64,000 nucleotides of DNA from Spirodela intermedia (lineage: Eukaryota; Streptophyta; Magnoliopsida; Alismatales; Araceae), in NCBI GenBank assembly GCA_902729315.2, contig LR746278.1:3481501-3545500 (forward strand), read 5' to 3'. Under the pieces are notes generated by a model. That model was not told the origin of the DNA and did not search any database. It saw only the letters and a program-made list of their open reading frames with translations. Positions 1 through 11,682 of the stretch are shown one piece after another (within the stretch, counting starts at the first letter, position 1; the number at the start of each line of letters is the position of its first letter). Made by a program: the position numbers and the translations under genes.

Positions 1-129
1 TCTCTCTCCTGCCCCACTCTCATCCCTCCCCTCCGCCCCCATTTCCCTCTCCCCTCTCCCACCTGCAGCAAACCAGTCCAGAAGAGAGAGAGAGAGCAGA
101 GAGCAGAGCGGAGGAAGAGGAAGGGGAAG
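1..129 (+). promoter_or_regulatory. psaF 5' leader, CT-rich then GA-rich
   Basis: The 129 bases before the psaF start codon are almost pure pyrimidine for about 60 bases and then become GA-rich just before the ATG. Pyrimidine-rich leaders are common in nuclear photosynthesis genes. No TATA box is visible, so the core promoter probably lies left of the window. Confidence 0.45.
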
Positions 130-831
130 ATGTCGAGCTTCGCGGCCATTCCGATCACGACGCTGTCGAAGCCGGTCTCCAAGCCGAGGATGCCGCTGCT
201 GCAGTGCCAGCCGAGGCTCAGGCCGGCCATCTCCTGCTCGGCGGTGCCGCCGGAGAAGGAGCAGGCGACGGCGGGGGCGACGGCATCCTCCTCCCTGAAG
301 GCGTTCTCCGCGGCGCTGGCGCTGTCCTCGATCCTGATCTCCTCCGCGCCGCTGCCGGCGGCGGCGGACATCGCCGGCCTGACCCCCTGCAAGGAGTCCA
401 AGGCCTTCGCCAAGAGGGAGAAGCAGGCGCTGAGGAAGCTGGAGGCGTCGCTGAAGAAGTACGATCCCGACTCCGCCCCCGCGCTCGCCATCAAGGCCAC
501 CATGGAGAGGACCAAGCGCCGCTTTGACAACTACGGCAAGTTCGGTCTGCTCTGCGGCGCCGACGGCCTCCCGCACCTCATCGTCAGCGGCGACCAACGC
601 CACTGGGGCGAGTTCATCACCCCCGGCCTTCTCTTCCTCTACATCGCCGGCTGGATCGGCTGGGTCGGCCGGAGCTACCTGATCGCCATCCGCGGAGAGA
701 AGAAGCCCACGCAGAAGGAGATCATCATCGACGTCCCGCTGGCCTCCAAGCTGGTCTTCAGGGGCTTCAGCTGGCCCGTCGCCGCCTACCGAGAGTTAAT
801 CAACGGAGACCTAATCGCCAAGGACGTCTGA
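130..831 (+). CDS. psaF: Photosystem I reaction centre subunit III (PsaF), chloroplast precursor
   Basis: Intronless 233-aa precursor of PsaF, the photosystem I subunit that docks plastocyanin on the lumenal side and contacts LHCI. Residues 1-79 form a bipartite transit peptide: a Ser/Thr/Pro/Arg-rich stromal part, then a hydrophobic thylakoid-transfer segment (about 58-78) ending in an Ala-rich processing site. The mature protein would start at Asp80 with [11 protein letters not shown] and be 154 aa, the usual mature length in plants. The Lys-rich N-terminal helix [14 protein letters not shown] (about 108-121) is the plastocyanin-docking region. A hydrophobic segment near [16 protein letters not shown] (about 157-172) is the membrane span. 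The start is the first ATG after a CT/GA-rich leader, and third positions are strongly G/C. The gene converges on the XS-domain gene to its right. Family assignment is certain from the sequence. Confidence 0.97.
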   Translation: MSSFAAIPITTLSKPVSKPRMPLLQCQPRLRPAISCSAVPPEKEQATAGATASSSLKAFSAALALSSILISSAPLPAAADIAGLTPCKESKAFAKREKQALRKLEASLKKYDPDSAPALAIKATMERTKRRFDNYGKFGLLCGADGLPHLIVSGDQRHWGEFITPGLLFLYIAGWIGWVGRSYLIAIRGEKKPTQKEIIIDVPLASKLVFRGFSWPVAAYRELINGDLIAKDV

Positions 832-885
832 TCCGCCGCTGCAGAGATCCCACGGGTGCGGCGCCGCCAGGTTTCCGGCGAGGAG

Positions 886-998
886 GTACCTCTTTCTTCC
901 TCGCCTGTAACTCATCCATATCTATGTCTCTCTCTCGCTCACTTGATTTGTGTTCCGAGATTTCTTTGCTGATTTGGGGGAAATTCTCTATGTTTCAG
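886..998 (+). other. Possible intron in the psaF 3' UTR
   Basis: After the psaF stop, GAG|GTACCT at 886 and a pyrimidine-rich TATGTTTCAG ending at 998 look like a donor and acceptor of a 113-base intron. psaF genes are not known to me for 3' UTR introns, so this rests only on the splice-site match. Beyond it, 999-1231 holds no recognised gene; an AATAAA-like run occurs near 1346. Confidence 0.25.
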
Positions 999-1231
999 GT
1001 GGGGCTGGGGAGGAGGGGGAGGATCCCGACGGGTCTGTTGGAGAGGAACTAGCGAAAATCCCCAGGGTTGTAATTGATGTTTGTACCTGTATTTTCCAAA
1101 ACATCAGCCAAAACGATCGAGCAGATCATAACGACGACTCCAGACACTCTGGTTTCATCTTCATCCTCCAAAAAAAACAAATCCCCCAAGAACACCAAGA
1201 ACAGCCCGGGAATCCCCGATCTCCACGATTC

Positions 1232-2540
1232 TCAAGGTATCATCAGAAATTTCATCATCCTTCTCTGGTTCCTGAGTCGCCGGTAGACCCGAACTATTTT
1301 CCATCGCTTCCTGCATGAATTGAGAAAGAACTGAACATGAGAACTAAAATAAATTACGTCCAGATATAACCCAGAAAAAGAAACACGACTGCGCCGGCAC
1401 CTTTTCGTGTTCATCAGCGAGTGTATGAGCTCCTCGACTTCTCTCTTCTTGGAATCTAACTGCCCTCTGAGATCTTCATTTTCCTTGAGAACTCTTCGAG
1501 ATTGATCGTGCGCGAACGCTTGTATCTTTCGCATCTCTGGCGAGCAGAAAGAAGGATATCATGAACGGAATCTATTTTTTGTTTTGTTTTTCTGAGCATT
1601 GCGCAAGAACCAGCGAGGATTGGAGCATAGAGATGATCGGTCATCATAAGCTAAAATCCAGCTTCAATATAATCGAACCTTCATTGTATGCGCGATGTAG
1701 TTTGTCCCTCTGTTCCATCATCTGATCGAGAGAGAGGGCACACTCGGAGTACCTGCTCTCCAATTCCTGTAGGCGAGTGTGGGAAGCTTCTAGCTGGTTC
1801 ATCAAGGCGGCCACAAGCTTCTCCTTCTTCTCGGACCCCTCCTTGGAGAGCTCAGCGATGGTTTTCAGGTCGCCCTTCTTCCTCAGGTGCCTTCCAATGG
1901 CGCCAACCAGATTATAGTCCTCAGCCCTCGCGATCCATCCGTGGATCCCCTCTCTGCGGAAGCCATGGCGGTCGCACCAGTCGCTCCTTCCCCTGGATCG
2001 CTTCTCGAAATGCTTCTCGAATGTCATGGCGTCCTTCAGGCCGGACCAGTCTCCGCGGAAGTCGACGATGGCTGTTCCGGTGTGACCTGTGGAGTTCCAC
2101 AGAGCACGGATCTTCAGAGGATTGAGATCGGATAGCTCCGCTTTCAGCCCTCTTCCTTCCTCGACCTCGGTGGGAACGTTCACCAAGATCCCCTTCCATG
2201 GCCACACGAACTGGTCGTCTTCTTCCTGAAGCTTGGGAGGAAGCATCTGGTTATCCTCTGGATTCTGATTGCTGGTAGTCAGGTACCTGGCGAGGGCGCG
2301 ATGGTTTGCCTTCTCCTTCGCTCTCCGGTTAGATGCTCCGATGCCGGAGGGGTGCTGGAGGATTTGCTGGCGAATGTAGGCCTGCTTCTTCTTCTTCCGA
2401 ACGCAGAAGGGGCACCGGTAGGTGCCATTAGGGTTTCTAACAGGATGCCTTCCATTCTCAAGCTCGGAGTAGGATTTGGCTTCGTAATCGCCGATCTCTG
2501 AGTCGCTCACCTCGGAAATTTCTTCCGAAGAACAGCCCAT
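1232..2540 (-). CDS. Truncated XS-domain protein of the SGS3/FDM/IDN2 family (lacks XH domain)
   Basis: Read right to left, exon 1 is 2540-1679, exon 2 is 1536-1401 and a tentative exon 3 is 1310-1232, giving about 358 aa. Residues 41-86 are a zf-XS finger (C43, C46, H63, H80). Residues 110 to about 220 are an XS RNA-binding domain starting FVWPWKGILVNVP. A coiled coil follows, containing YNEEMRKIQ across the exon 1-2 junction (phase kept by AAG|GT and CAG|A). FDM/IDN2 proteins act in RNA-directed DNA methylation, binding dsRNA through XS and dimerising through the coiled coil. Full-length members are about 600 aa and end in an XH domain. None of that is found between here and psaF, so the gene is cut short and may be a pseudogene or encode a dominant-negative form. 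Exon 3 is weak: its other frame reads as an acidic peptide (AMENSSGLPATQEPEKDDE) that looks more protein-like. Confidence 0.75.
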
Positions 2541-2880
2541 GGCATTGGGGAGCAGGAGAACTATCTCGGTCCCATGGAGATCGAAATGGCAGGGATGGGC
2601 GAAGGAACAGCCAGATTCATCAGAGCTCGAGGAACAGCCTACAGAGGCGCTTCCGGAGCCGTGAGGACTGGGATTCCGATTTCGGCACCCACGGTGGGAT
2701 AGAACCCTAGCGAAGTTTGTGGAAGCTCCGCCAGCTTCGAGGAGGCCGAGGAGTTGCAGAGGTTGAGCCGCTCAGAATAGCAGCAGCATCTTCCCTTCCA
2801 CACCAGAGGAGACCGAGACCATCCCCTTAGTCCTCTTCGATAAGGCGAGACAGGCATCAAACAGAAATCCTCTGGTCAAA
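2541..2880 (-). promoter_or_regulatory. 5' flank of the XS-domain gene
   Basis: GC-rich 5' flank of the minus-strand XS gene, probably holding its leader. Open frames here on both strands show no family similarity I recognise. A symmetrical TATATATA run lies about 400 bases upstream of the ATG, near 2940-2952, too far to be called a TATA box with confidence. Confidence 0.3.
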
Positions 2881-3350
2881 ACATCGTGCCTTATAATATA
2901 ATAGCTCTTATCCTAGAAAATAGCCACAAAAACCTTTTTTATATATATAAAAAGTGGATTTCGCCTCTCATTATCATCGCACTCCTACCTTAATATACCG
3001 GGATTTTATATTTTTTATAACCCATGAAATTTTTTACGAAGCACCCTGTAAAAACTAAATATTTCCACCACCCAGGATCATCATACATACATACTAGGAT
3101 TCATATATGAAGTGAAATATCTATCAATTAATACTTATATAAGTCCTTTTATATATATTTTATGAAACCAAAATTTGAAGATGATCTTGATTCGAATCCA
3201 TTAAGAGAAGAAACAGCTGATTCTGACTCACTATCAATTCTAGTTTTTTTGGTTCAGTACATTATGCATAGATATAGTAACCCTTTATGGCATATTGACT
3301 TCCTTGCTTAAGTTAAGGATATCCCATAGTAATTTAATTTAATTTAATTT
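2881..3350. other. AT-rich spacer, nothing recognised
   Basis: Strongly AT-rich intergenic DNA with short A/T runs, such as TTTATATATATAAAA near 2940 and repeated TTTAATTTAATTTAA near 3331. No coding or structured feature was found. Confidence 0.5.
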
Positions 3351-5180
3351 TTTTAGACTGCTAGAAGAGGTGCTAGGTAACTAGTGATTGATGAAAAGTA
3401 TGATTTTTTATAAAAAAGGGTCCTTGGTAATTTACATGAGGTGGTCAAAATATTGACTTGGAGGAACTTGGTTGCACAAAAATGGAAGTCAATCGAGCTC
3501 GTTCTGATGTAGTTGGGCAGTGAGAGTAATGAAATTGGGGCAATATTTTGCACAAAAGGTAATCATTCCAATGAAGAATGCTGGCACAAAGAAAAGCTTC
3601 AATGCCCAGCAATCTAAAAAGTATGAATGTTCAAACAAATACTATTGATGTGATCATTCATCACAAGGGGAACTTTGAGAAGAAAAGTAAAAGTACATTT
3701 TTTGCATGTTATTCTTTGAGAAATGGAGGTGTGAAGTATTTCAATAGACGATCATACAAATCATGTCACCACCACCAAATTTTTTTTAGTATTCATGACC
3801 CTTGAATATGCTTGATTATGTTGCAACTTGACTAATACAATTTATTAATGTTTTTCTACATTAGAACAATCATCAAATTGAGGAAAAGGTAGTCAATGGT
3901 AACATGGTAATTTCATACTATAAACGTTACAATATCTTCTTGATGGTGGAAAATGCTACATTATGTCTATAATGTTGTAATATGAATTATCTAGTTTTTA
4001 ATACATATATATGCATATATCTTCTTAAATATATAGTTTTAAATCCAAAATAGTAAAGCACTACTTAAAAGTCAATTAAGAATAGACAGAAAACATAATT
4101 TTCGTCAATCTTGAAATTTATTTGATTATGCTAAAGATATTCTAACATGAATTATTTAGTTTTATGGAAATTTTAAAGATTGCTTAAAGTTTTCAGTATT
4201 TACTCCTAGTAAGTGAGTAAACTATGAAGAGAGAGATCTGCAAGCATGTGGTATTATAAGATTAATAAGAAAAAGATGAAAAGGTACATTTCCCTGAAAT
4301 TATACATTAAAATCCATCCTAAAGATTGAGAGACCATTTTTTAGCCTTTTTATGGTTGTGAAAAATCTCAAAAAATTGATGACTATACAAGGAACATTGT
4401 GCTCAAAACTTTTGGATAAAAATAAATAAATAGTATAATAAATGTCTTTGCTTAAGCATTCAAAACTCTCCTTTACACAAGGTGCTTCCACATTTTCCAG
4501 TCAATGAATTTACATTATAAAGACAATGTGTTGAATCAATAAGAACATATTTTTTTCTTGATTTTTAATTTATTATGTCTAATATTGCCAAGTAAGATTC
4601 ATAAATATATTAATTTATTTGGCCTTTATAGAGTTACAAATCTAAAACAAGTATTTATAAGGAACACTTGATATAATTGGAGTTGTGAAATCTTACAAAG
4701 GCTAGTTGATGCATTAGTGTTTAGCACTTGTACCACTATATTGTAATGAAATCTAAGAGCATGATCCATAAAGTGTGGAATAGATTTGGTGGGTTGAATC
4801 AATATAAATTTGAGTCCTTAATTATGATATTAAGAACATAAATAAAAAAGAATATTTAACAAATAATGCATTGAAAGTTGAGATTGATGATGAGATATAG
4901 CTATAGAGGGATAGGTATAGACATCTAAATTTTCAGAGCTTCAAACTAATAGTAAAAGAAAGAATGTAGTTAATAGGATTCCTAAAATTAATGCAATAAA
5001 TGATTTATGCAAATCATGTATTATTTGGATTTTTTTATTTGCATGAAGGACATCATAAATTGAAACACCATTGGAGCTAGTTCATATAGATGTTTATGAA
5101 CTAATGTGACCTCTATCTCATAAAAAAGATAGATACTATCAACTTCCTAAGCTAGTTTTGGGTCAAGATCGTCTAGTATT
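3350..5180 (+). mobile_element. Degenerate Ty1-copia remnant
   Basis: A broken copia-type polyprotein can be read in scattered + strand frames. Near 3557-3600 the peptide GNHSNEECWHKEKLQC matches the CCHC zinc-knuckle region of copia Gag. At about 5045-5110 HEGHHKLKH and then LELVHIDVYELM match the junction of the GAG-pre-integrase module and integrase core of copia elements. Stops and frame changes are everywhere, and CG dinucleotides are nearly absent. No LTRs were delimited, so the ends are approximate. Confidence 0.55.
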
Positions 5181-5766
5181 CTACCAACATTAACAATAAG
5201 CTTGACTAAAAATTGAAATAATTGATTTTTATATATCAAATCTCAAAAATTTTAAAACCCAACAACAAATGACAAATATTGGATGAAGGTAGTAAGTGAA
5301 GAAGCGCATGTGATTGAGAAGAGGAAGACATGAGTTAATAGATATGCAAAGAGACAAATATAATTAATGTAACATTTATTTATAAAATAAAATAGAGCAT
5401 AGATGTTAAATAGAAGAAGACAAGACAAATATTACTTTACAAAAAAAGGTAAACTAAGATGGAAAATTTTTAATAGTAGAAAAAAATAGACAATAAAATT
5501 ATCAGTGGTTGTTGTCAATAAGAACACTTGGCTTTCACCAACTTGATGTAATGTGATAGGCTCTCTTAGAAGATATCCATCTCCCTCATGAGAAGTGATC
5601 AACCACATGAGTACATAAAACTACACCAAAAGTCAAATAGTAAACAAGAATATGGCAAATATGGAGACACTACAAGCATTAACTACCAGCCTCCATAAAT
5701 AGCTTCAATGAAGCTATTTAGTTTGACCTTCAAAGAAGAGAAGAGGGAGAAAAAAAACTATAAAGT

Positions 5767-5827
5767 TAGAGCCCACTTGAAGAGTCTCACCTATTGTGAT
5801 AATTATTAGCCTTTGTCAAACATCTCA

Positions 5828-5859
<32 letters not shown>

Positions 5860-6091
5860 CTTTATCTCTTTCTCCCTATTACCTCTTTCTCTCATGTCTT
5901 AATTCTCTTACACCTTGCTTATGTTGGTTCAACATCAGCTGCAACCTTGGCTAGAAGAAGAACATTAAGTTTGTCATTATTACCTGTTAATGGACACTAT
6001 AACTATAGACAATTGCCTTTATTTAAGTTCAAGGATTCAAGACCCCAACAATGTCAATCTCTTATTTTCATTCCATGGGTTCTTAACATTT
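5767..6091 (+). repeat. 5' LTR of the gypsy element (recognised part)
   Basis: This stretch aligns by eye with 9662-9935. Shared landmarks are TTGTGATAATTAT, a TC microsatellite, TTGGACACTATA-like text, CAAGACCCC-like text and TTCCATGGGTT near the end. It stops just before the primer-binding site. The true LTR probably begins further left (perhaps near 5520), but upstream similarity is too weak to place the boundary. Confidence 0.65.
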
Positions 6092-6103
6092 TGGTATCAA
6101 AGC
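6092..6103 (+). other. Primer-binding site (initiator tRNA-Met type)
   Basis: TGGTATCAAAGC lies directly after the 5' LTR. It differs by one base from TGGTATCAGAGC, the standard plant LTR-retrotransposon site complementary to the 3' end of initiator tRNA-Met. Its position fixes the element's orientation and the LTR end. Confidence 0.75.
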
Positions 6104-6499
6104 ATTAATGTTTCTAGCCTTTTGATTATGGCTCTCAAACAAAATGATAATTGACTTGATAGTATGGAGAAAGGTTTCAATGAACTTTGTGAATAATTTT
6201 GATGTATACTCGATTTCATATTGAACAATGATAACTCACACTAGAACAATCATTTTCCATCATCAAAAGTATTTTCTATTAGATCAAAAAATCTTTATCT
6301 TAATTGATAAATTGCTCTTGGACTGATGACCACCCCAACAACAACAACACTCACTCCCCAGTGATGCCCACCACCAAATAATGAATGAATTTTTCTTTAG
6401 GTGTCATGCCTTTCTTGATGAATTGGTGTAGTTACTATTATATGGATATGGCTATTAATAGTCATCATAATGAAATCTCAATCTTGTCTATAAAGAATC

Positions 6500-7165
6500 C
6501 TTATAACTAGATTTATTATGCCAAACTCTACTTCTCTATTCATCAACATTTTGAACTAGAAAAATTGATTAGAATAGGCATCAACTTCAAAGATGAACCA
6601 TTGGTTTGGCTTCATTGGGTCGAAATTCACAACCTTTTTGCTAATTAGTTCAACCTCTGACAACAATTCCTAGATAATTTAAGGCCATCCAACAATGATA
6701 ACTTAAATAACTCTTCAACTTTACTCAATAGAACTACATGTAAGATCATTAACATAATATTTAGCTTATGTATTTTACAATAGGGGACATTTTAGATGAT
6801 ATATTACAAAAAATATTTATTAAAAGCTTGAAATTAAAACGTTATGTAGAAGTATGGCTTCTCAAATTCCATAAGAAGGTGGTGCAATGAGTGGAAGAAA
6901 AAAAACACTCTTCATTATAAATTTCTATCTTATTTTCCTTGGAATCTTGGGTCATTTCATTTCACAAAGAGGAACTAAATTTAAGGATACTAATAGTGCA
7001 TATACTAGGATGACTAAATCTCAGCAATCTTCCTTGGTTCACTATATTCTCTATTGCCATATCAACTTGACTAACTCTAAGTTTCAGGCCTGAAAGTCAA
7101 AAGGTATGTGTTTCTCATTAGACAATAAATTTACTTTTAGTCATCACTACCAATGAGAACACCAT
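6500..7165 (+). pseudogene. gypsy gag remnant with decayed zinc knuckle
   Basis: Fragments such as HFELEKLIRIGINFKDEPLVW, read near 6545-6610, resemble the capsid region of plant gypsy Gag. Near 7090-7160 KSKGMCFSLDNKFTFSHHYQ resembles the CCHC knuckle of such elements (typically KGLCFNCDEKF..GHRC), with two of the ligand cysteines lost. The frame is broken by stops. Confidence 0.6.
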
Positions 7166-7171
7166 ATCATC

Positions 7172-7453
7172 ATGGTCACTGACAATGACCCATTACAAGG
7201 CTTAGACAACCTTAAGGATGGCAACATTCAGAGCACAAATATTCCAAAAATTCACAAACAAGATAGAATTATCCTTCAACTTAATAATGTGTCTCACATA
7301 CCTAAAAACTATGAATCTCAAAGAAACTTTAGTAACAATGATATCACTATTCTCATTGACACATACACCATACATAAGTTTATTTCCACCAACCTTGTTG
7401 ATGTACTAAGCCTTCCTATTATGAAAACTCTTCATTATGGCAATACAAAGTAA
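7172..7453 (+). pseudogene. gypsy aspartic protease remnant
   Basis: A 93-codon open stretch contains ITILIDTYTIHKFIST, matching the active-site block of plant gypsy proteases (usually LIDSGSTHNFIS). The catalytic D-S/T-G triplet now reads Asp-Thr-Tyr, so the enzyme would be dead. It is followed by NLVDVLSLPIMKT, also typical of the family. Confidence 0.7.
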
Positions 7454-7611
7454 AATCTCATTGTTAGAATCTCATCATGAATTTCATTCTAGGTGAAACC
7501 AAGGTCAAATCATAGGGAGACCCAATTTTAACAAAATCAGATATATCACTAAAATCTATAGAACAAATATTATATCACAATTTGGGTATTCTTGTTGAGT
7601 CATGACATCTT

Positions 7612-8500
7612 ATGATAGAGGGTGGCATTGATATAGCTTCTAAAGTGACAAGTCACTTTAGAATGTTTAATCAATACTTTTTCAATGGTTTTTTCTACTC
7701 TAATGGGCCTTTCTCCTCCCACAACATTAAGCTTGTCCTCAACTTACTTCCAAATACACATCCCATCAATGTTAAACCTTATTGTTATCCTCTCATATAA
7801 AAGACATATTGAACAATTAATTAACGAAAGTATGTCGAAGGTATTATTCAACTATCTACAAGTCTTTTTCAAGCCTAATTTTGTTAGTAAAAAAGGGCGA
7901 TAATTAATGATTATGTGTAGATTATCTAGCATTAAATCATGTTACCATTTTAAATAGATTTTTAATGCCAATGATTGAGAAACTATTTGATGAATTGCAT
8001 GAGGTTCTTGTATTTTCTAAATTAGATTTTAAATCTAACTATTATTTGATTAGAATGAAAACACGAGTAAATTCCTAATATAACATTCTAAACTCATTTA
8101 AGTCACAATAAGTTCTTAATAATGTATTTTTGTCTCAAAAATGTGGTTGCCACCTTTCAACCACTAATAAATTGAATATTCAATAAATTTATAGAATTTT
8201 GTGTTGATTTTCTTTGATGATATTCTCATCTTTAGTTAAGATATTGCCCACACAATAAACATCTATTTCAAATATTCTTAGTTCTTCAAGCTTACCATGT
8301 GCATATCAATGTAAAAAAGTATAAGTTTAGGCTTTCTTCATTTGATTACTTAAGCTATATTGTATTAGTAGATGGAATTACTATTAATCATCCAAAATTA
8401 AGTTTATCAAGAATTGACTAAAATCAACAATGATTCAAGAACTATTGATGAATTCGATTTAGAGATTAGATATGTCATTATAATGCAACCAAATTCATAC
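7612..8500 (+). pseudogene. gypsy reverse transcriptase remnant
   Basis: Read across frames: LLPNTHPINVKPYCYP, then HIEQLINESMSKV, LCVDYLALN, MPMIEKLFDELHEVLVFSKLD and FFDDILIF. These are the conserved blocks of a gypsy reverse transcriptase in the right order. The YxDD catalytic block survives as FDD. Stops and indels interrupt it throughout. Confidence 0.75.
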
Positions 8501-8544
8501 AAATAATATTCATAAAATCTCACTCTTCTATTTAGGATAAGTAA

Positions 8545-9655
8545 GGTTTGATCCTTAAAGAGTGTAGATAATGAGAGTAAGAATTTTACTTATTTTATTT
8601 TTTCTTTATATATAGATATATTTGAGATTGTGAAGGACGAAATTAAATCTAAAAAGTGTGAAAATAAGAAAAATAGAAAATATGACAAAGAGGAGATAAT
8701 AAATCTAACACAATAAAATGATAGAATAAATAATAAAATTAGTTCAAATTAAGAGTTAATATATCAATGAAGAAGATTACAAGAATGCTCCAAATCTAGA
8801 TCTAGCACAGATCTCATTGTGCGTCAGTCATAAGCCAAGTGATACTTGATCTGTAATGATCTTGATGTGTTCTAGGCAGTCTTTTCTCCATGATGATCTT
8901 AAGCACAAGAATGTCGTTGGCCAGATCTTGATTTCTTTCTTTTTTCCTTCGACTAGCCACTACTAGAGAGAGAGTCAAAAAGTATCATCTAAGAGGGTGT
9001 GAAATGTATTAATCTTCTCAAAAATTAGGCCTCTCTAATAGACGATATGATTAATAACTAACTCTCTTGGCGGATGGCTTAAATTCTTTCATGAGGGTGG
9101 CACTTTAATTCTTCTTGTAATCTCATTTTAAGGTGTCCTAAGATAGGCGGCCTAGATCTCATCTCTTGACAATTCTTTTAAATCTAAATAGGTTAGACTA
9201 AAGTGACGCCCTCTTTTGGGCTCATAAACATATTAGGCCAGCCCTCTCTATAAGACAAGATTTTCTTTGACCTAAAATCATAAACTTCTTTCATTACTTC
9301 TAACTCATAATAAAAGCTTACCTAAGTTCTTTCAATTAAATAATTATCAAGAAAATGTGAGAGAATCACTACTTGACTTCATAAAAGTCAAGTAGGGTTA
9401 ATCCCATAATATAACTAAAATAAATAAAATAATATATATTAAGACTTAAATAATAAAATATTATGAATGTCATAATGAGTCGATAATGTGTATAATTAAA
9501 TTCTCTACTCATTAATTATTATCTATATGTAAGATATTAATACATAGATACAACTACTAATTTATAATTATCAACTATGAGGATTATTAAGATTAACTAA
9601 CTATTATAACTAATTTTTTGTTGGATATGGCTCACTAACTTCTCCTTTAACTCAA
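8545..9655. other. Unassigned DNA inside the gypsy element
   Basis: This stretch lies where RNase H and integrase would be expected, but no such motif can be read on either strand. It has repeated words built on AGATCT, AGATCTTG and TCTAGAT near 8800-8950, resembling LTR-type sequence. It may be part of a second inserted element. Confidence 0.35.
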
Positions 9656-9661
9656 AACCAA

Positions 9662-9935
9662 GTTAGAGACTACCAAAGAGTCTCTTTTATTGTGATAATT
9701 ATCGACCTGTATTGAGCATCTCTCTCTCTCTCTCATATAATGTCACTCTTCCATCTTACTTATGCTGGTTTAGTCCAAGCCTCAACTAAAAGGCAAACAA
9801 TAAATTTGACATTATTAGCACTTATTGGACACTATAGCTATAGTGAATTGTCTTCATTTAAATTCTATTCACTATTTAAGACCCCGACAACATCACTTTC
9901 TTCTCTCTATTCCATGGGTTTTTATCATAAATATA
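9662..9935 (+). repeat. 3' LTR of the gypsy element
   Basis: Partner of the copy at 5767-6091, same orientation, with the TC microsatellite at the corresponding place and ending just after TTCCATGGGTTTTT. Visible divergence between the two LTRs is large, roughly one base in four over the better part, indicating an old insertion. Confidence 0.65.
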
Positions 9936-10640
9936 ATCTAGTAAAAAAAATATTTTTCAAGTGAACTTAATGCTTTGTCATAAAGAATAAAGAAGAAAAA
10001 AATGAATAAGTTGAAGGAGATGTTGTATAGACAAATAAGTACACAAAACATAAAATGGTCAAAATGACAAATATTTCAAAGAAAAAAGATTTAAAGGAAG
10101 CAAGAATCAATGAACCTTAGATGTGAACAATGAAGAAATCTCCAACATCATCATCATGTGGCATTATGATGGTGATTTGATATTGATCATAAATGATCAG
10201 AATGTTATTATTTAGTGTTCAGGGGAACTGTTGATGTAGTACATATTCAATATGAGTGTTTTGCATTATTTTTTTTATGCTGATTTTTAATCAAAGTGAT
10301 GGAATATTTATATGTCAAAGGAACTATATAAAAATATTTAGAAAAAAAATCAGATTTAATGGATTCAAAAAATTTAAACTTGATAAGTTGTGAATGAAAA
10401 AATGAAAGATGCCATATAACTTAAGATAAGTAATTTATCATATGACAATTTTATTTGAAGATTATTATTGTTGATGAGAAGGATTAAATCCTAAGATTAG
10501 ATTAACACTAAATAAAGAGATATATGTATTTATATGAGTAACAAAAGAGAGAGATAATAACTCTAAGTAGGCCATGTAGAGGAAGATGTCTAAACACTCC
10601 TTAAGTTAAAGCATATAAGTCAAACATACCCAAATTAGTA
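9936..10640. other. AT-rich spacer, nothing recognised
   Basis: AT-rich DNA between the gypsy and the minus-strand copia elements. I see no open frame, RNA gene or repeat that can be supported. Confidence 0.4.
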
Positions 10641-11083
10641 CATATAACATCATATGATACTCTTGTAAGGCTCTTAGTGAAAATGTCTATTAGTTGGTTG
10701 GATGAAGTGACATATGGGGAACCTTATGATAGATTCCCTTGCTCATACCACAAAAACTCGTTACAGCTCGCTTTTGTTTATAAACTCAAGGGTGTGTGAC
10801 CTAGGGAGATACCCCATTTTGACTTGGGGGATTGACAACTACAGAGGACTGGTGCGCATGATACATATGCGCACATGGGTATACATTGGCAGGTGGGCAC
10901 GCACGTAACACGGACAAGAGCTACTTACAAGGCGGGCGGGTGCGCACGCACTTACGGGAAACTACTAACACGCAGGCGCATGCGTACGATTATGATTTAT
11001 AATTTGGGGCGGGATCCCACAGCCCTATTTGAAAGCATCCCTCAGATATGTGGTGTGGAGATAACCTTTGTCAAGACTTTATT

Positions 11084-11299
11084 TCAGATGTAATGACAAT
11101 CAATCTTGATGTGCTTAGTTGGCTCGTAGAATGTGAGATTTTCAACAATGAAGATTACTACTTGATTGTCATAGTATATAAATATAGGTGTTTGAAGAGT
11201 GACACCTAGGCTCTCCAAAAGAGAGCAAAGGCATATCATCTCATGCACTACCTCAACCATAACATGATATTTGACTTCTGTATTAGAATAAGATATCAC
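11084..11299 (-). pseudogene. copia RNase H remnant
   Basis: The 71-codon frame contains SYSNTEVKYHVM, YYDNQVVIFI and EPTKHIKIDCHYI, matching the copia RNase H signatures (S.SSTEAEY, DNQAAI, RTKHIEIDCHF). Only the C-terminal half of the domain is in frame. Confidence 0.85.
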
Positions 11300-11682
11300 T
11301 TTTTACTTCCGAGAGTGCTAAGTGATTAAGTTGCCACTAAGATATATGCAATAGTCAATTGTCGACTTTTGATCTTCTTTGTCACTAACATGCCCAACAT
11401 CTGAGTAGATTTCAACATGTAGGTGACCATGATGTCTATAGATGAGCCCCTTCCTTAGAGCTCATTTGATATAGGTTAGGACACATTGCTCCCTCCTAAT
11501 AGACCTGATGAAACTCTTACATAAATTAGTTAAGAACATTGATTGTATATATGATGTCAGGACAAGTAATACTGGGATATATCAATTTCTCCAATAATTG
11601 ACGATAAGAATTAACATCCTCCATTAGAGGTGAAGTAATATCCCATAACTTCAGATGTGTCCCAATAGGTGATGACTCTGAT

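Larger units (their letters stand above)
5520..9935 (+). mobile_element. Degenerate Ty3-gypsy LTR retrotransposon
   Basis: Order on the + strand: 5' LTR (to 6091), primer-binding site (6092), Gag with CCHC knuckle remnant (about 6500-7160), aspartic protease (about 7260-7450), reverse transcriptase (about 7610-8500), then unassigned DNA and a 3' LTR (about 9660-9935). The order LTR-PBS-gag-PR-RT is that of Ty3-gypsy elements. RNase H and integrase were not recognised; they may be deleted or replaced by the 8.55-9.65 kb stretch. Many in-frame stops and very few CG dinucleotides show an old, long-methylated copy that cannot be active. Confidence 0.75.

Noticed and set aside
2574-2702. Short + strand frame opposite the XS-gene leader
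   Set aside because: Forty-three codons, no recognised family, in the 5' flank of a minus-strand gene.
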